Counted from the first letter of the stretch, positions 6,278 to 15,094 are shown. The stretch: 64,000 nucleotides of DNA from an uncultured Dehalococcoidia bacterium (GCA_958296245.1 OY282458.1:744001-808000); one strand, 5' to 3'. Notes: generated by a model from the sequence alone, not told the origin. Numbers and translations are program-made.

Positions 6278-8959
6278 ATGTTCTCAATCTCCTTCGAAAA
6301 GTACACCCTCTCAAATGGGCTGGAGGTCATCCTCCACGAGGACCACTCTCTGCCCACGGTGGCGGTCAACGTCTGGTACCACGTTGGTTCGAAGGATGAA
6401 GAGCCGGGCCGGACGGGGTTCGCCCACCTGTTCGAGCACGTGATGTTCGAGGGATCGAAACACCATGACCGCAACTACTTCGAGCCCCTTCAGAAGGCCG
6501 GCGGCGTGCTGAATGGCTCGACTGCCCTCGACCGGACCAACTACTGGGAGAACATCCCCTCCAACTACCTGGAGCTTGCCCTGTGGCTCGAATCGGATCG
6601 GATGGGCTTCCTGCTCGACGCCCTCGATCAAAAGAGGTTCGACGTCCAGCGGGACGTCGTCAAGAACGAACGCCGCCAGAGTTACGAGAACCGCCCTTAT
6701 GGGTCAAGTTACCTACTGCTCCAACCGGCGTTGTTTCCCCTTCCCCATCCCTATAACTGGCCCACCATCGGCTCTCAGGAAGACTTGGACGCCGCTTCCT
6801 TGGACGACGTCAAGGGGTTCTTCGGCAAGTTCTACGGGCCGTCCAACGCCAGCCTGTCGATCGCCGGGGACTTCGACCCCGACCAGGCGAAGCGTTGGAT
6901 GGATGAATACTTCGCCGACATCCCGCCGGGGCCGCCGGTTACCCGGATCGGGAGGATGGCCTCGCCGCTTGCGGGAGAGGTCGACTTGGTGCTGAGAGAC
7001 AGGGTACGGCTTCCCCGGCTCTACCTGGTATGGCCCAGTGTCGCGCTGCTCGATGACGCGGAGGCCCCGCTGGAACTCCTCGCCGCGGTACTGGGTTCAG
7101 GCAAGAGTTCCAGGCTCTACAGGTCGCTCGTCTACGACAAGCAGATAGCCAGCGACGTGAGCGTATCGAACTATTCGGAGGAGATCGCCGGCGAATTCGG
7201 CATCCAGGTCACCGCCAGCCCGGGCCACACCCTGGAGGAGATACAGGACGTGGTGGAGTCCGAGCTGCGGCAAGTCCGTCAGGAGCCGCCCTCCGAGCGT
7301 GAGGTTGCCAGGGCGAAGAACCGCCTCGAAAGCCAGGTGACGCGGCAGTTGGAGCGTGTCGGCGGCTTCGGCGGAAGGGCCGACCAGCTCAACTACTACA
7401 ACGTGTTGGCGGGCGACCCCGGTCTTGTCAACACCGACATCCGACGTTATCTCGACGTGGGCTCCGAGGACGTTCTGCGCGTCGCGGGGGAGGTGCTGGG
7501 CGAGAACAGGGTCCGTCTATCGGTGCTGCCTGAAAAGCAGGTGGCCGCCTCCGTCAGCACGGTGGACCGGACGGTCATGCCCAAGGCCGCCAAGGCCGGG
7601 GCATTCTCGCCGCCCGTCCCGCAGCGTCACAGATTGCCCAACGGCCTGAACGTTCTGCACGTCGGCAGGGGCGGCGTGCCGCTGGTCGCGCTCGGTCTCG
7701 TGATCGACGCCGGCGCGGTGACCGGAAGCCCCGACAAACCGGGGGCGGCCCACCTCACGGCCTCCATGCTGACGGAAGGGACCTCGAACCGGTCGAGCCG
7801 GCAGGTCGCCGATGATATGGAGTTCTTGGGCGCCCGGATCGATAGCGCGGCCGGCCGGGAACACGTCCTGATCACGACCCAGACGCTGACCTCGCACTGG
7901 GACACGGCTTTGGAGATCGTGTCCGATCTCGTCAGGAACGCGACCTTCCCCGAGAATGAACTGGAGCGCGTGCGCAAGGAACGCGTGGCCGACCTGAGCC
8001 GGATAGCCGACGACGCGTCGGCTATCGCCGCGCGGGCCTCGCGGGCCCTCGTCTACGGGCCGGACAGCCCTTACGGGCGGCCCATAACCGGGACCGAGGC
8101 CTCCGTGTCCGTGATCACCCGCGACGATCTCGTGTCCCAGTTTGAGCGGCGCTACGGCCCGCAGAACGCCACCCTGATGGTCGTGGGGGACGTCTCCGAA
8201 GAAGACGTGCTATCCAGAGCAGAGGCCCTCCTTGGAGACTGGCAACCCGGCGGGGCCAAGCCCGAGCCCAGCCCCCACGAACATAACCTGCCTAAGGCCG
8301 CCACTGCCATCTATCTCGCAGATAAGCCGGGGGCGCCGCAGTCGGTCATTAGAGCCGCGCACTCGACGATCCCCAGAGGCGCCCCCGACTACTACGCGTT
8401 GACCATACTGAACTACGTGTTCGGCGGGCAGCCCACGGCGCGGCTGTTCATGAACCTGCGCCAGGACAAGGGCTATAGCTACGGGTACTATTCGTCCATC
8501 GACTGGCTCACCGGGCCGTCGGCCCTGTTTGCCGGCGGCTCCGTCGAGACGGGCGTGACCAAGGAATCGGTGATCGAGACACTCAACGAGTTCGCCGGCA
8601 TACGCGGGAAGCGCCCCGTATCCGCCGAGGAGTTCCAGGACGCCCGGGACGGCATCCTCCAAGGCTTCCCGGGTCGGTTCGAGACCCACGGCCAGCTCCT
8701 GCACCAGCTCAGCAACGTCGTCGTCTTTGGCCTGCCCGACGACTACTACTCTCACGTCGCCGCCAGCATGAGGGCCGTAACCTTGAGCGACGTGCACCGT
8801 GTGGCCCGCGAGAGGATCGACGACGAACATCTGGCCGTCCTGGTGGTCGGCGACCGGGAAGCCGTCGAACCCGGTCTTGGCGCAGTGGGCCTGCCCATCG
8901 CCCACGTCGATTACGAAGGCCGCCGCCTTGAGGGCCGATTGGGGACCGCTGATTGCTGA
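6278..8959 (+). CDS. M16 family zinc peptidase, tandem-domain
   Basis: About 893 aa from the second ATG (6278), preferred over 6263 because GGAGG lies 5 nt upstream of it. The N-terminal half has the inverted zinc motif H-L-F-E-H (about residues 50-54) with the downstream glutamate in VVKNERRQ. The two pseudo-repeats, NGLEVILHEDHSLP and NGLNVLHVGRGGVP, start the active and inactive halves, so two M16A/M16C pairs are fused in one chain. No signal peptide is seen. Expected to degrade peptides. The downstream SDR genes may be co-transcribed. Confidence 0.9.
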   Translation: MFSISFEKYTLSNGLEVILHEDHSLPTVAVNVWYHVGSKDEEPGRTGFAHLFEHVMFEGSKHHDRNYFEPLQKAGGVLNGSTALDRTNYWENIPSNYLELALWLESDRMGFLLDALDQKRFDVQRDVVKNERRQSYENRPYGSSYLLLQPALFPLPHPYNWPTIGSQEDLDAASLDDVKGFFGKFYGPSNASLSIAGDFDPDQAKRWMDEYFADIPPGPPVTRIGRMASPLAGEVDLVLRDRVRLPRLYLVWPSVALLDDAEAPLELLAAVLGSGKSSRLYRSLVYDKQIASDVSVSNYSEEIAGEFGIQVTASPGHTLEEIQDVVESELRQVRQEPPSEREVARAKNRLESQVTRQLERVGGFGGRADQLNYYNVLAGDPGLVNTDIRRYLDVGSEDVLRVAGEVLGENRVRLSVLPEKQVAASVSTVDRTVMPKAAKAGAFSPPVPQRHRLPNGLNVLHVGRGGVPLVALGLVIDAGAVTGSPDKPGAAHLTASMLTEGTSNRSSRQVADDMEFLGARIDSAAGREHVLITTQTLTSHWDTALEIVSDLVRNATFPENELERVRKERVADLSRIADDASAIAARASRALVYGPDSPYGRPITGTEASVSVITRDDLVSQFERRYGPQNATLMVVGDVSEEDVLSRAEALLGDWQPGGAKPEPSPHEHNLPKAATAIYLADKPGAPQSVIRAAHSTIPRGAPDYYALTILNYVFGGQPTARLFMNLRQDKGYSYGYYSSIDWLTGPSALFAGGSVETGVTKESVIETLNEFAGIRGKRPVSAEEFQDARDGILQGFPGRFETHGQLLHQLSNVVVFGLPDDYYSHVAASMRAVTLSDVHRVARERIDDEHLAVLVVGDREAVEPGLGAVGLPIAHVDYEGRRLEGRLGTADC

Positions 8960-9050
8960 CATGCACGAGAGGTTAGGCTTTCCCGAAGATTACAAGTACA
9001 CGGGCAGGGCCATGTTCGTACCGGTAACCCTGCCGAAAACGCGAGTATAG

Positions 9051-9854
9051 ATGTCAGGACGGCGCTTCGAGGGGAAGGTTGCGTTGGTCACAGGCGCGGG
9101 GCGCGGCGTAGGCCGCGCCGCTGCTCTGCTGCTGGCGGAGGAGGGCGCCTCTGTCGTGGTCAACGATCTCGGCGGCGCGGGGCGGTCCGGCCAGCCGGCC
9201 GACGACGCCGCAGCCGAGATCGTGAACAGGGGCGGGGTGGCTGCGGCGAGCTGCGACGACGTCTCCGACGTGGAGGGCGGCGAGCGGGCGGTACGGGCGG
9301 CCATAGAGCACTACGGGCGCATAGACGTTCTGGTCAACAGCGCCGGGATGCGCTTGGAGCGCCCGATCCGGGAGACGACACCGGAGGAGTTCGAGAGGGT
9401 GGTCGGGAAAAACGTCAAGGGGACCTTCGTTCCCACGAAGTTCGCCGCAATCCGGTTCCGGCAGCAACGGAGCGGACGCATAGTGAACGTGACCTCGGAC
9501 GCGGGGTTGGGCTGGGCTGGGATGTCCGCCTACGCCGCCGCTTCCGAGGCGATAGTGGGCCTCACGCGCACCGTGGCCCGCGACCTGGGGAAGTACGGGG
9601 TGACCTGCAACGCGGTATCACCGTCTCCCGCTACGGAGCAGCATCCGGACGGCATCGGGAACGCGGCTGCGCTGGTGGCACTGCTCTGCACCGAGGCGGC
9701 GCCCAACGCGAACGGCTACGTCTTCGGCGCGGACGGAGGCAGTGTCTACGTCTACTCGAACCCGGCTATCGAGCGCAGCATCCACAAATGGGGCGAATAC
9801 ACGATGGACGAGATGGACGCGTTGGCGCCCGGCTTGTTCGGAGGCGGGTTGTAG
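9051..9854 (+). CDS. SDR-family oxidoreductase-like protein lacking the catalytic lysine
   Basis: A 267-aa classical SDR. NAD-binding TGAGRGVG (14-21), VVVNDLGG as in the 17-beta-HSD4/FabG-like branch, NSAG (96-99) and S149. At the active site it reads Y161-A-A-A-S165 where SDRs have YxxxK, so the proton-relay lysine is replaced by serine. The next gene, a paralogue, keeps YAAAK. Either this enzyme is inactive or it uses another mechanism, perhaps in a heteromer with its neighbour. Starts 91 bp after the M16 gene; ends 4 bp before the next SDR. Confidence 0.85.
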   Translation: MSGRRFEGKVALVTGAGRGVGRAAALLLAEEGASVVVNDLGGAGRSGQPADDAAAEIVNRGGVAAASCDDVSDVEGGERAVRAAIEHYGRIDVLVNSAGMRLERPIRETTPEEFERVVGKNVKGTFVPTKFAAIRFRQQRSGRIVNVTSDAGLGWAGMSAYAAASEAIVGLTRTVARDLGKYGVTCNAVSPSPATEQHPDGIGNAAALVALLCTEAAPNANGYVFGADGGSVYVYSNPAIERSIHKWGEYTMDEMDALAPGLFGGGL

Positions 9855-9858
9855 GCGT

Positions 9859-10785
9859 ATGGACAGCAGGCTGGAGGGTCGAGTGGCTATCGTCACGGGG
9901 GCGGGCCGCGGCATTGGGCGAAGTGTGGCCCTCATGCTTGCGGAAGAAGGGGCCGCCGTCGTCGTCAACGACCTCGGCGGGTCGGTGGACGGCGCCGGAC
10001 GGTCGAGCGGCCCAGCGTCCGGGGTCGTCGATGAGATCAGGTCGGCCGGAGGCCGCGCCCTGGCAAGCTTCGATTCCGTTGCGGAGTTCGACGGCGCCGG
10101 GCGGATAGTCGGTACGGCCCTCGACGGCTTTGGCAGGGTCGATATTGTCTGCCACGCCGCCGGCATACTTCGGGACCGGATGGTGTTCAACATGACCGAG
10201 GAGGAATGGGACGGCGTTCTGAGGGTTCACCTCGTCGGCGCGTTCAACATAGTGCGGAGCGCCTTGCCGCACCTGATGGAACAGGGGTACGGCCGCGTCG
10301 TTCTCTTCTCATCCATATCCGCCCTCGGCGCAGCCGGTCAAGCCAACTACGCCGCTGCCAAGGAGGGCATGGTCGGGTTGACTCGCGCCCTTGCCGAGGA
10401 GCTTGGCCCTCACGGGATCACCGTGAACGCCGTCTACCCAGGCGCGAACACCAGGATGATGGCTACTGTCATGAATACGCCGCGCTCGGCGACTCAGGGT
10501 CCCTCTGGCGCTGTCGGAGCGGACGCGCTGCTCTCTTCCCCTGAGCCCCCGGAGGCCCAGACGCCCGGCAGCAACGCCGCCAAGATCGTCTACCTCTGTA
10601 CGGAGCCGGCAGGCTCCATTACGGGGCAGGTCATATCGACCAACGGATGGTCGCTGGGCTTGTACTCTCGACGCCGCGTCGTCCGGAGTATCCACAAGGA
10701 TGGACGCTGGACGCTGGAGGAGCTGGAGCGCCTGATGCCCATCTCCCTGACGGCGGGCCTCCACAACCCGGCCAGCCCCGCATAG
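9859..10785 (+). CDS. SDR-family oxidoreductase (17-beta-HSD4/3-hydroxyacyl-CoA dehydrogenase-like)
   Basis: A 308-aa classical SDR: TGAGRGIG (13-20), VVVNDLGG, CHAAG, S151/S152, Y164-A-A-A-K168. The DLGG and following G-rich insert are typical of the dehydrogenase domain of peroxisomal-type multifunctional enzyme 2, which acts on 3-hydroxyacyl-CoA or steroid substrates. The C-terminal region is longer than in FabG and shares the SIHK-(D/W)G-(R/E) tail with the upstream SDR, so the pair arose by duplication. Substrate not deducible. Confidence 0.88.
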   Translation: MDSRLEGRVAIVTGAGRGIGRSVALMLAEEGAAVVVNDLGGSVDGAGRSSGPASGVVDEIRSAGGRALASFDSVAEFDGAGRIVGTALDGFGRVDIVCHAAGILRDRMVFNMTEEEWDGVLRVHLVGAFNIVRSALPHLMEQGYGRVVLFSSISALGAAGQANYAAAKEGMVGLTRALAEELGPHGITVNAVYPGANTRMMATVMNTPRSATQGPSGAVGADALLSSPEPPEAQTPGSNAAKIVYLCTEPAGSITGQVISTNGWSLGLYSRRRVVRSIHKDGRWTLEELERLMPISLTAGLHNPASPA

Positions 10786-10799
10786 CGGGCAGCGCCCGC
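10785..10799 (+). terminator. GC hairpin at the end of the SDR genes
   Basis: GCGGGC-AGC-GCCCGC directly after the stop codon. No T-run follows, so termination is only possible, not certain. Confidence 0.35.
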
Positions 10800-10898
10800 C
10801 GCCGAGGAAGGCGGATGAACCGCAAGCCCTCAACCCCACCACCTAAGCGGAACTAGCGGGCCCCTGACGGCAACAGGAGAGGGCGGTCCCCTACACCC

Positions 10899-10919
10899 CT
10901 CACCAAGTCTGAACAGTTC
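10899..10919 (+). mobile_element. Solo right-end relic of the MITE-like family
   Basis: CTCACCAAGTCTGAACAGTTC matches the right terminal repeat of the MITE family (CTCACGAAGTCTGAACGGTTAC). No left end or target duplication can be recognised, so this is a decayed or solo end. It lies 27 bp upstream of the dnaN -35 box. Confidence 0.55.
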
Positions 10920-10945
10920 CTAGCCCTTCTTAGCCCGGACAAGCG

Positions 10946-10974
10946 TTGACTGCCAACAGCGGCGTCTCTATACT
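10946..10974 (+). promoter_or_regulatory. Strong sigma70-type promoter of dnaN
   Basis: TTGACT (10946-10951), 17-bp spacer, TATACT (10969-10974), 29 nt before the dnaN start. Best promoter match in the window, indicating that dnaN is transcribed alone. Confidence 0.8.
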
Positions 10975-11003
10975 TACGGTTACTTGAGCCGGAGGAGCTA
11001 GGA

Positions 11004-12137
11004 ATGCGTCTGTCTTGCCTTCAGGAGAACCTGAACCAGGGGCTCTCCGTGGTCGGGGGAGCAGTTGCCTCGCGCACCACCCTGCCCGTCACCCAGAACG
11101 TGCTGATCGGGACGGACCAAGGACGGCTGAAGCTCTCTGCCACCAACCTGGAGATCGCCATCACAACTTGGATCGGCGCCCAGATCGAAGAAGAAGGAAG
11201 TATCACGGTCCCGGCCAGGCTGTTGACCGACTTCACAACGTCGCTCCCCCCGGAGCGCATCGACTTGAGCACCACGGAACAGCCTCCGCAGATGAGCGTC
11301 CAATGTGCGCGATTCAACGCACAGATCAACGGTGTTGCCGCCGAAGATTTCCCGCCGATACCCACCGTCGAGTCCGGCGTAGCCGTCAAGATAGCGCCGC
11401 AGGTACTTCACAACTCGATAGAGCACGTGGCCTTCGCCGCCGCAACCGAGGACTCCAGGCCCGTCCTCACAGGAGTCAAGGTTGAGGTCGAGGGCGACGA
11501 CGTCACCTTCGCCGCCGCCGATGGATTCCGGCTGGCGGTACATCGCGGCAAGCTCACCGAGCCGGCGTCCGAAGCCGTCAGTTTCATCGTCCCCGCCCGC
11601 GCACTTGTCGAGGTGGGACGCCTCATCGGCGGCCAACAACAGCCCGTCGAGTTCACCGTAACCCCCTCCAAGAGCCAGGCCCTATTCCGCCTGGAGAACG
11701 TGGAGATGGTGACCCAGCTCATACAGGGTACGTTCCCCAACTACTCGCAGCTCATCCCCCAGTCTCACGACACCAAGGGAGTGGTCAGCTTGGAGGAGTT
11801 CTCGCGCGCCACCCGGACGGCGTCCGTATTCGCCCGGGACGGCAGCGGCATAGTGCGTCTCCTGATGTCGGGGGGCGAAAACGGGGCCGTCGGCAAGATG
11901 TCCATCGTCTCCAGGGCCGAAGAGGTTGGGGAGAACATGGGTGAGATCGACGCCAAGGTCGAAGGCGCAGAGTCCAGGATCGCCTTCAACAGCACCTACT
12001 TGACCGACGTGCTTTCGGTGCTCGGCGAGGGTGAAGTCGCTTTGGAGACAACCACGTCTTCAAGCCCGGGCGTGCTCCGCCCCGTCGGCGACGACAGCTA
12101 CGTCCACGTCGTTATGCCGATGTTCGTCACGTGGTGA
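11004..12137 (+). CDS. dnaN: DNA polymerase III beta subunit (sliding clamp)
   Basis: A 377-aa clamp with three domains of about 125 residues. Landmarks: N-terminal MRLSCLQENLNQGLSVVGGAVASR, RPVLTGV near residue 152, FAAADGFRLAV near 170, GTFPNYSQLIP near 245 and the C-terminal VMPMFV. SD GGAGGAGCTAGGA precedes the ATG. It is not next to dnaA or recF, and no DnaA-box cluster is nearby, so the usual origin neighbourhood is absent. The chain has no frame damage. Confidence 0.95.
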   Translation: MRLSCLQENLNQGLSVVGGAVASRTTLPVTQNVLIGTDQGRLKLSATNLEIAITTWIGAQIEEEGSITVPARLLTDFTTSLPPERIDLSTTEQPPQMSVQCARFNAQINGVAAEDFPPIPTVESGVAVKIAPQVLHNSIEHVAFAAATEDSRPVLTGVKVEVEGDDVTFAAADGFRLAVHRGKLTEPASEAVSFIVPARALVEVGRLIGGQQQPVEFTVTPSKSQALFRLENVEMVTQLIQGTFPNYSQLIPQSHDTKGVVSLEEFSRATRTASVFARDGSGIVRLLMSGGENGAVGKMSIVSRAEEVGENMGEIDAKVEGAESRIAFNSTYLTDVLSVLGEGEVALETTTSSSPGVLRPVGDDSYVHVVMPMFVTW

Positions 12138-12149
12138 CGCCCAAGATCG

Positions 12150-12193
12150 AGGATCTCACGAAGTCTGAATAGTTACGCCTGAATAGTTACGCA
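12150..12193 (+). mobile_element. Solo right-end relic of the MITE-like family with a 14-bp tandem duplication
   Basis: GATCTCACGAAGTCTGAATAGTTAC is the right end of the MITE family. It is followed immediately by a second GCCTGAATAGTTAC, so the last 14 bp of the terminus are duplicated. No left end seen. It directly abuts the aapJ1 promoter region. Confidence 0.5.
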
Positions 12194-12208
12194 CTGACCA
12201 TTTCTTGG

Positions 12209-12217
12209 TGTTATAAT
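12209..12217 (+). promoter_or_regulatory. Extended -10 promoter of the aap operon
   Basis: TG-T-TATAAT: perfect -10 with TGn extension, 48 nt before aapJ1. The -35 position falls in or beside the relic MITE end (TTACGC at 19 bp), so the repeat may contribute to the promoter. Confidence 0.6.
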
Positions 12218-12264
12218 CCCTCTCGGCCTGAAGGCCCCAGTTTACGAAGGAGTGGATAATTAAG

Positions 12265-13479
12265 ATGAACGCGCTTAAGTGGATGGTCCGGATCGGTCTA
12301 CTGGTAACCCTCGCGCTGGTCTTGTCCGGTTGCGGGAGCGACGATACAGACATGACGAAAGAGCTGAGCGACAAGGACGCCGAGATAGCTGAATTGAGGA
12401 CGCAGATTGCCGAGATAGATGAATTGAGGGCGCAGATTGCGGAGATGGAATCCGCGGCGATGGAGACGGAATCCGCGCAGATGGAATCCGAGACGATGAT
12501 GGAAGAGCGCGGAGACAGGCTCGAGGCCGTGAGGGAAAGGGGCCGGGTCATATGCGCCAGCAACAATAGCTTGGCAGGCTTTGGGTTCATCGACGACAGC
12601 GGCAACACCGTCGGCTTCGACGTCGATCTATGCCGCGCCGTCGCTGCCGCCGTTCTGGGCGACGCCGACGCGGTGGAATTCCGGCCCACCGTCGCCGCCG
12701 AGCGCGGCCCGGCCATGCAGTCCGGCGACGTGGACATCATGTCCCGCAACACCACTTGGACCACTTCCCGCGACGTCCAATGGGGCAACTTCGCCCAGAC
12801 CATGTTCTACGACGGGCAGGGCTTCATGGTGAGGAAGAGCCTCGGTCTTTCGGGGATGCTTGACCTCGAGGACGCCGCGGTGTGCGTACAGCAGGGCACG
12901 ACCACAGAGTTGAACCTGCAGGACTTCATCAACCAGAACGACCTAAACATCTCAATAGTCACGTTCCCAGACAACGTTTCGGCGAACGAAGCCTACATAG
13001 GCGAGCAGTGCGACTCGCTCACGACCGACCGATCCGGCTTGGTCAGCACACGCGCCGGCCTTGCCAACCCGGACGACCACGTCATCCTCGCCGGCACCAT
13101 CTCCGAGGAGCCGCTGGGCCCCGTCGTCCCCCACGGCGATGAGCAGTGGTACGACGTCGTAAAGGCGGTTATGGCGATGCTCATCTACTCAGAGGCTTAC
13201 GGCATAACCTCGAGCTCGGTCCCGACGTCGGTCACGGGCAACACGGCGGTTGACAGGATGTTCGGTCTCGAGGGCTCCTTCGGCCAGGATGATATGGGAC
13301 TGAGCGATACGGTCGCCCAGGACGTAATCCGCGCCGTCGGCAACTACGGCGAGATTTACGACCGCCACCTCACCCCGCTGGGGTTGCAGCGCGAGGGGAG
13401 CCGCAACGCCCTCTGGAGCGCCGCCTCATGCACCGACTGCCCCAAGGGCGGCCAGGTGTACGCAGCTCCTTTGAGATAG
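12265..13479 (+). CDS. aapJ: Amino-acid ABC transporter substrate-binding lipoprotein with coiled-coil linker (AapJ-like)
   Basis: A 404-aa lipoprotein. Signal peptide with lipobox LSGC (C23). Residues about 30-75 are a charged coiled coil with an internal 11-residue repeat (AEIAELRTQI, AEIDELRAQI, AEMESAAMETE), absent from the next paralogue. Then the solute-binding domain of the AapJ/YhdW type: GNTVGFDVDLCRAVAAAVLGDAD, SGDVDIMSRNTTWT, FYDGQGFMV and the C-terminal NYGEIYDRHL...ALWS...GGQVYAAPLR. It captures L-amino acids outside the membrane for AapQMP. Confidence 0.9.
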   Translation: MNALKWMVRIGLLVTLALVLSGCGSDDTDMTKELSDKDAEIAELRTQIAEIDELRAQIAEMESAAMETESAQMESETMMEERGDRLEAVRERGRVICASNNSLAGFGFIDDSGNTVGFDVDLCRAVAAAVLGDADAVEFRPTVAAERGPAMQSGDVDIMSRNTTWTTSRDVQWGNFAQTMFYDGQGFMVRKSLGLSGMLDLEDAAVCVQQGTTTELNLQDFINQNDLNISIVTFPDNVSANEAYIGEQCDSLTTDRSGLVSTRAGLANPDDHVILAGTISEEPLGPVVPHGDEQWYDVVKAVMAMLIYSEAYGITSSSVPTSVTGNTAVDRMFGLEGSFGQDDMGLSDTVAQDVIRAVGNYGEIYDRHLTPLGLQREGSRNALWSAASCTDCPKGGQVYAAPLR

Positions 13480-13514
13480 CGGGAGCTGGGGAGAAAGAAA
13501 GCAAGTCAGGAAGA

Positions 13515-13560
13515 GCTAAGGGGACGGGCGGCACGGATAGAGGCGGCCCGTCCCCTTAGC
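13515..13560 (+). terminator. Long perfect hairpin between the two aapJ genes
   Basis: Perfect 15-bp arms GCTAAGGGGACGGGC / GCCCGTCCCCTTAGC with a 16-nt loop. It is not followed by a T-run (CAATATGTCTT), so it could attenuate, stabilise the aapJ1 message or be an element remnant. Confidence 0.5.
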
Positions 13561-13752
13561 CAATATGTCTTAGCTTCACCTTGCGCGGTTAAAGAATCTG
13601 CGCGGACATGATAGTAATCCCCAGCAGGTTGTCGAACTAATCTTCCCGGTCATCTCCTAAGGCCCCTCCTAGTCAGGACGGGAGGGTTTGCATTTGAGGG
13701 GACACTCCTTCCAGCAGACCTGCCTGCTCCCCGGAAACAGGGGTTCCACAAG

Positions 13753-14844
13753 ATGAACGGACTCATGAAACTCGTCATCGCAGCAACCCTTTTCCTGGCG
13801 CCTATGCTCCTCATAGCCTGCAGCCGGGAGACTCCCGAGCAGACCTCTGATCCCGCCGCCGCCGAGGGCAGCCGGCTTGACGCGGTTAAGGCGAGGGGCA
13901 ACGTGGTCTGCGCCAGCAATAACGGCATACCCGGCTTCGGGTTCATCGACGAGAACGGCAATCACGTCGGCTTCGACGTCGACCTCTGCCGCGCCGTGGC
14001 TGCCGCCGTGTTGGGCGATGCCGACGCCATCGAGATCGTTCCCATCAGCGCCACCGAGATGGGCGCGACCGTTCAGTCCGGGGACGTGGACTTACTGGTA
14101 CGCACCGTCACCCGCAGTTCTTCCCGCGACGCCAAGTGGGGCAACTTCGCCTATACGATGTACTACGACGGACAAGGCTTCCTCGTCCGCAAAGACATGA
14201 ACGTGCCCAGCGTCCTGGATCTCGAGGGCGCCGCCGTATGCGTAACGCAGGGGACCACCACCGAACTGAATTTGCAGGACTTCTCCAACCAGTACGACTT
14301 GGGCATCCAAGCCGTCACCTTCGAAAAGACCGATTCTGCGGTGGAGGCGTATCGGAACGGGCAATGCGACGCCTTCACCACCGACCATTCGGGGCTGTAC
14401 GCTTATCGGAGCAGCTTGCCGATACCCGATGACCATATCGTCTTGCCCGAAACGATCTCAGAAGAGCCTCTGGCCCCGGCAGTTCCCCACGGAGACGAGC
14501 AGTGGTACGACATCGTGAACATCGTGATGTCCATGCTGGTCTACGCCGAGGCATACGGAATCAGCTCAGATAACGTACCCACCGCCGTTACCGGCAACTC
14601 GAAGGTCGATCGACTGTTTGGGCTGGAGGGGTCCTTTGGGCAGGAGACCCTGGGTATTAGCCGGACGGCAGCCCAGGACGTGATCCGATCCGTGGGCAAC
14701 TACGCCGAGATATACCATCGCAGCCTTGGAGACGACGGCATCGGCTTGCCCAGGGGGGACAACACGCGTAACGCCTTGTGGTCCGCCGCCCCCTGCTCCG
14801 ACTGTCCCAAGGGCGGTCAGATCTACGCCTCCCCGCTGCGGTGA
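13753..14844 (+). CDS. aapJ: Amino-acid ABC transporter substrate-binding lipoprotein, second copy (AapJ-like)
   Basis: A 363-aa lipoprotein with lipobox LIAC (C23) and no coiled coil. The binding domain is closely similar to the upstream copy (NHVGFDVDLCRAVAAAVLGDADA, YYDGQGFLVRK, GTTTELNLQDF, CSDCPKGGQIYASPLR), a clear tandem duplication. It reads SGDVDLLVRTVTR where the upstream copy has SGDVDIMSRNTTW, so ligand range may differ. Its TGA stop is part of the target duplication of a MITE-like copy that begins at the next base. Confidence 0.9.
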   Translation: MNGLMKLVIAATLFLAPMLLIACSRETPEQTSDPAAAEGSRLDAVKARGNVVCASNNGIPGFGFIDENGNHVGFDVDLCRAVAAAVLGDADAIEIVPISATEMGATVQSGDVDLLVRTVTRSSSRDAKWGNFAYTMYYDGQGFLVRKDMNVPSVLDLEGAAVCVTQGTTTELNLQDFSNQYDLGIQAVTFEKTDSAVEAYRNGQCDAFTTDHSGLYAYRSSLPIPDDHIVLPETISEEPLAPAVPHGDEQWYDIVNIVMSMLVYAEAYGISSDNVPTAVTGNSKVDRLFGLEGSFGQETLGISRTAAQDVIRSVGNYAEIYHRSLGDDGIGLPRGDNTRNALWSAAPCSDCPKGGQIYASPLR

Positions 14845-15013
14845 GAAACTGTTCAGGCTCTGAGAGACCCGAAGAAGGGGGAGTCCAAGAGAGGTTCCTC
14901 CCCTCCGGCAGAGGGTCTGGGGGCTGTGCCCCAGTTGCCAAGGGGCGGGCGGGGATCTAAAGACGTCTGATTTATCGGGGCTACGCCAGTCGAAAGGACC
15001 TATGAACGGTTAC
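14845..15013 (+). mobile_element. MITE-like element, copy D, inserted at the aapJ2 stop codon
   Basis: A 169-bp copy, GAAACTGTTCAGGC at the left and GAACGGTTAC at the right. Flanks TGCGGTGA (14837-14844) and TGCGGTGG (15014-15021) are an 8-bp duplication with one mismatch. It separates the binding-protein genes from the permease genes. Confidence 0.8.
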
Positions 15014-15050
15014 TGCGGTGGACCTGCCCGGTACGGCATTGCTCTTCATG

Positions 15051-15059
15051 TGTTAGAAT
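15051..15059 (+). promoter_or_regulatory. Possible extended -10 promoter for aapQMP
   Basis: TG-T-TAGAAT, 36 nt upstream of aapQ and 38 nt beyond the MITE copy. It may restore transcription of the permease genes downstream of the insertion. Confidence 0.4.
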
Positions 15060-15094
15060 CCACCCGCCCATAAAGGAGCGTTCGTCAGGTACTC

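Noticed and set aside
8961-9050. 29-aa ORF MHERLGFPEDYKYTGRAM between the M16 and SDR genes
   Set aside because: Too short and no clear family; the codons continue a frame running inside the M16 gene.
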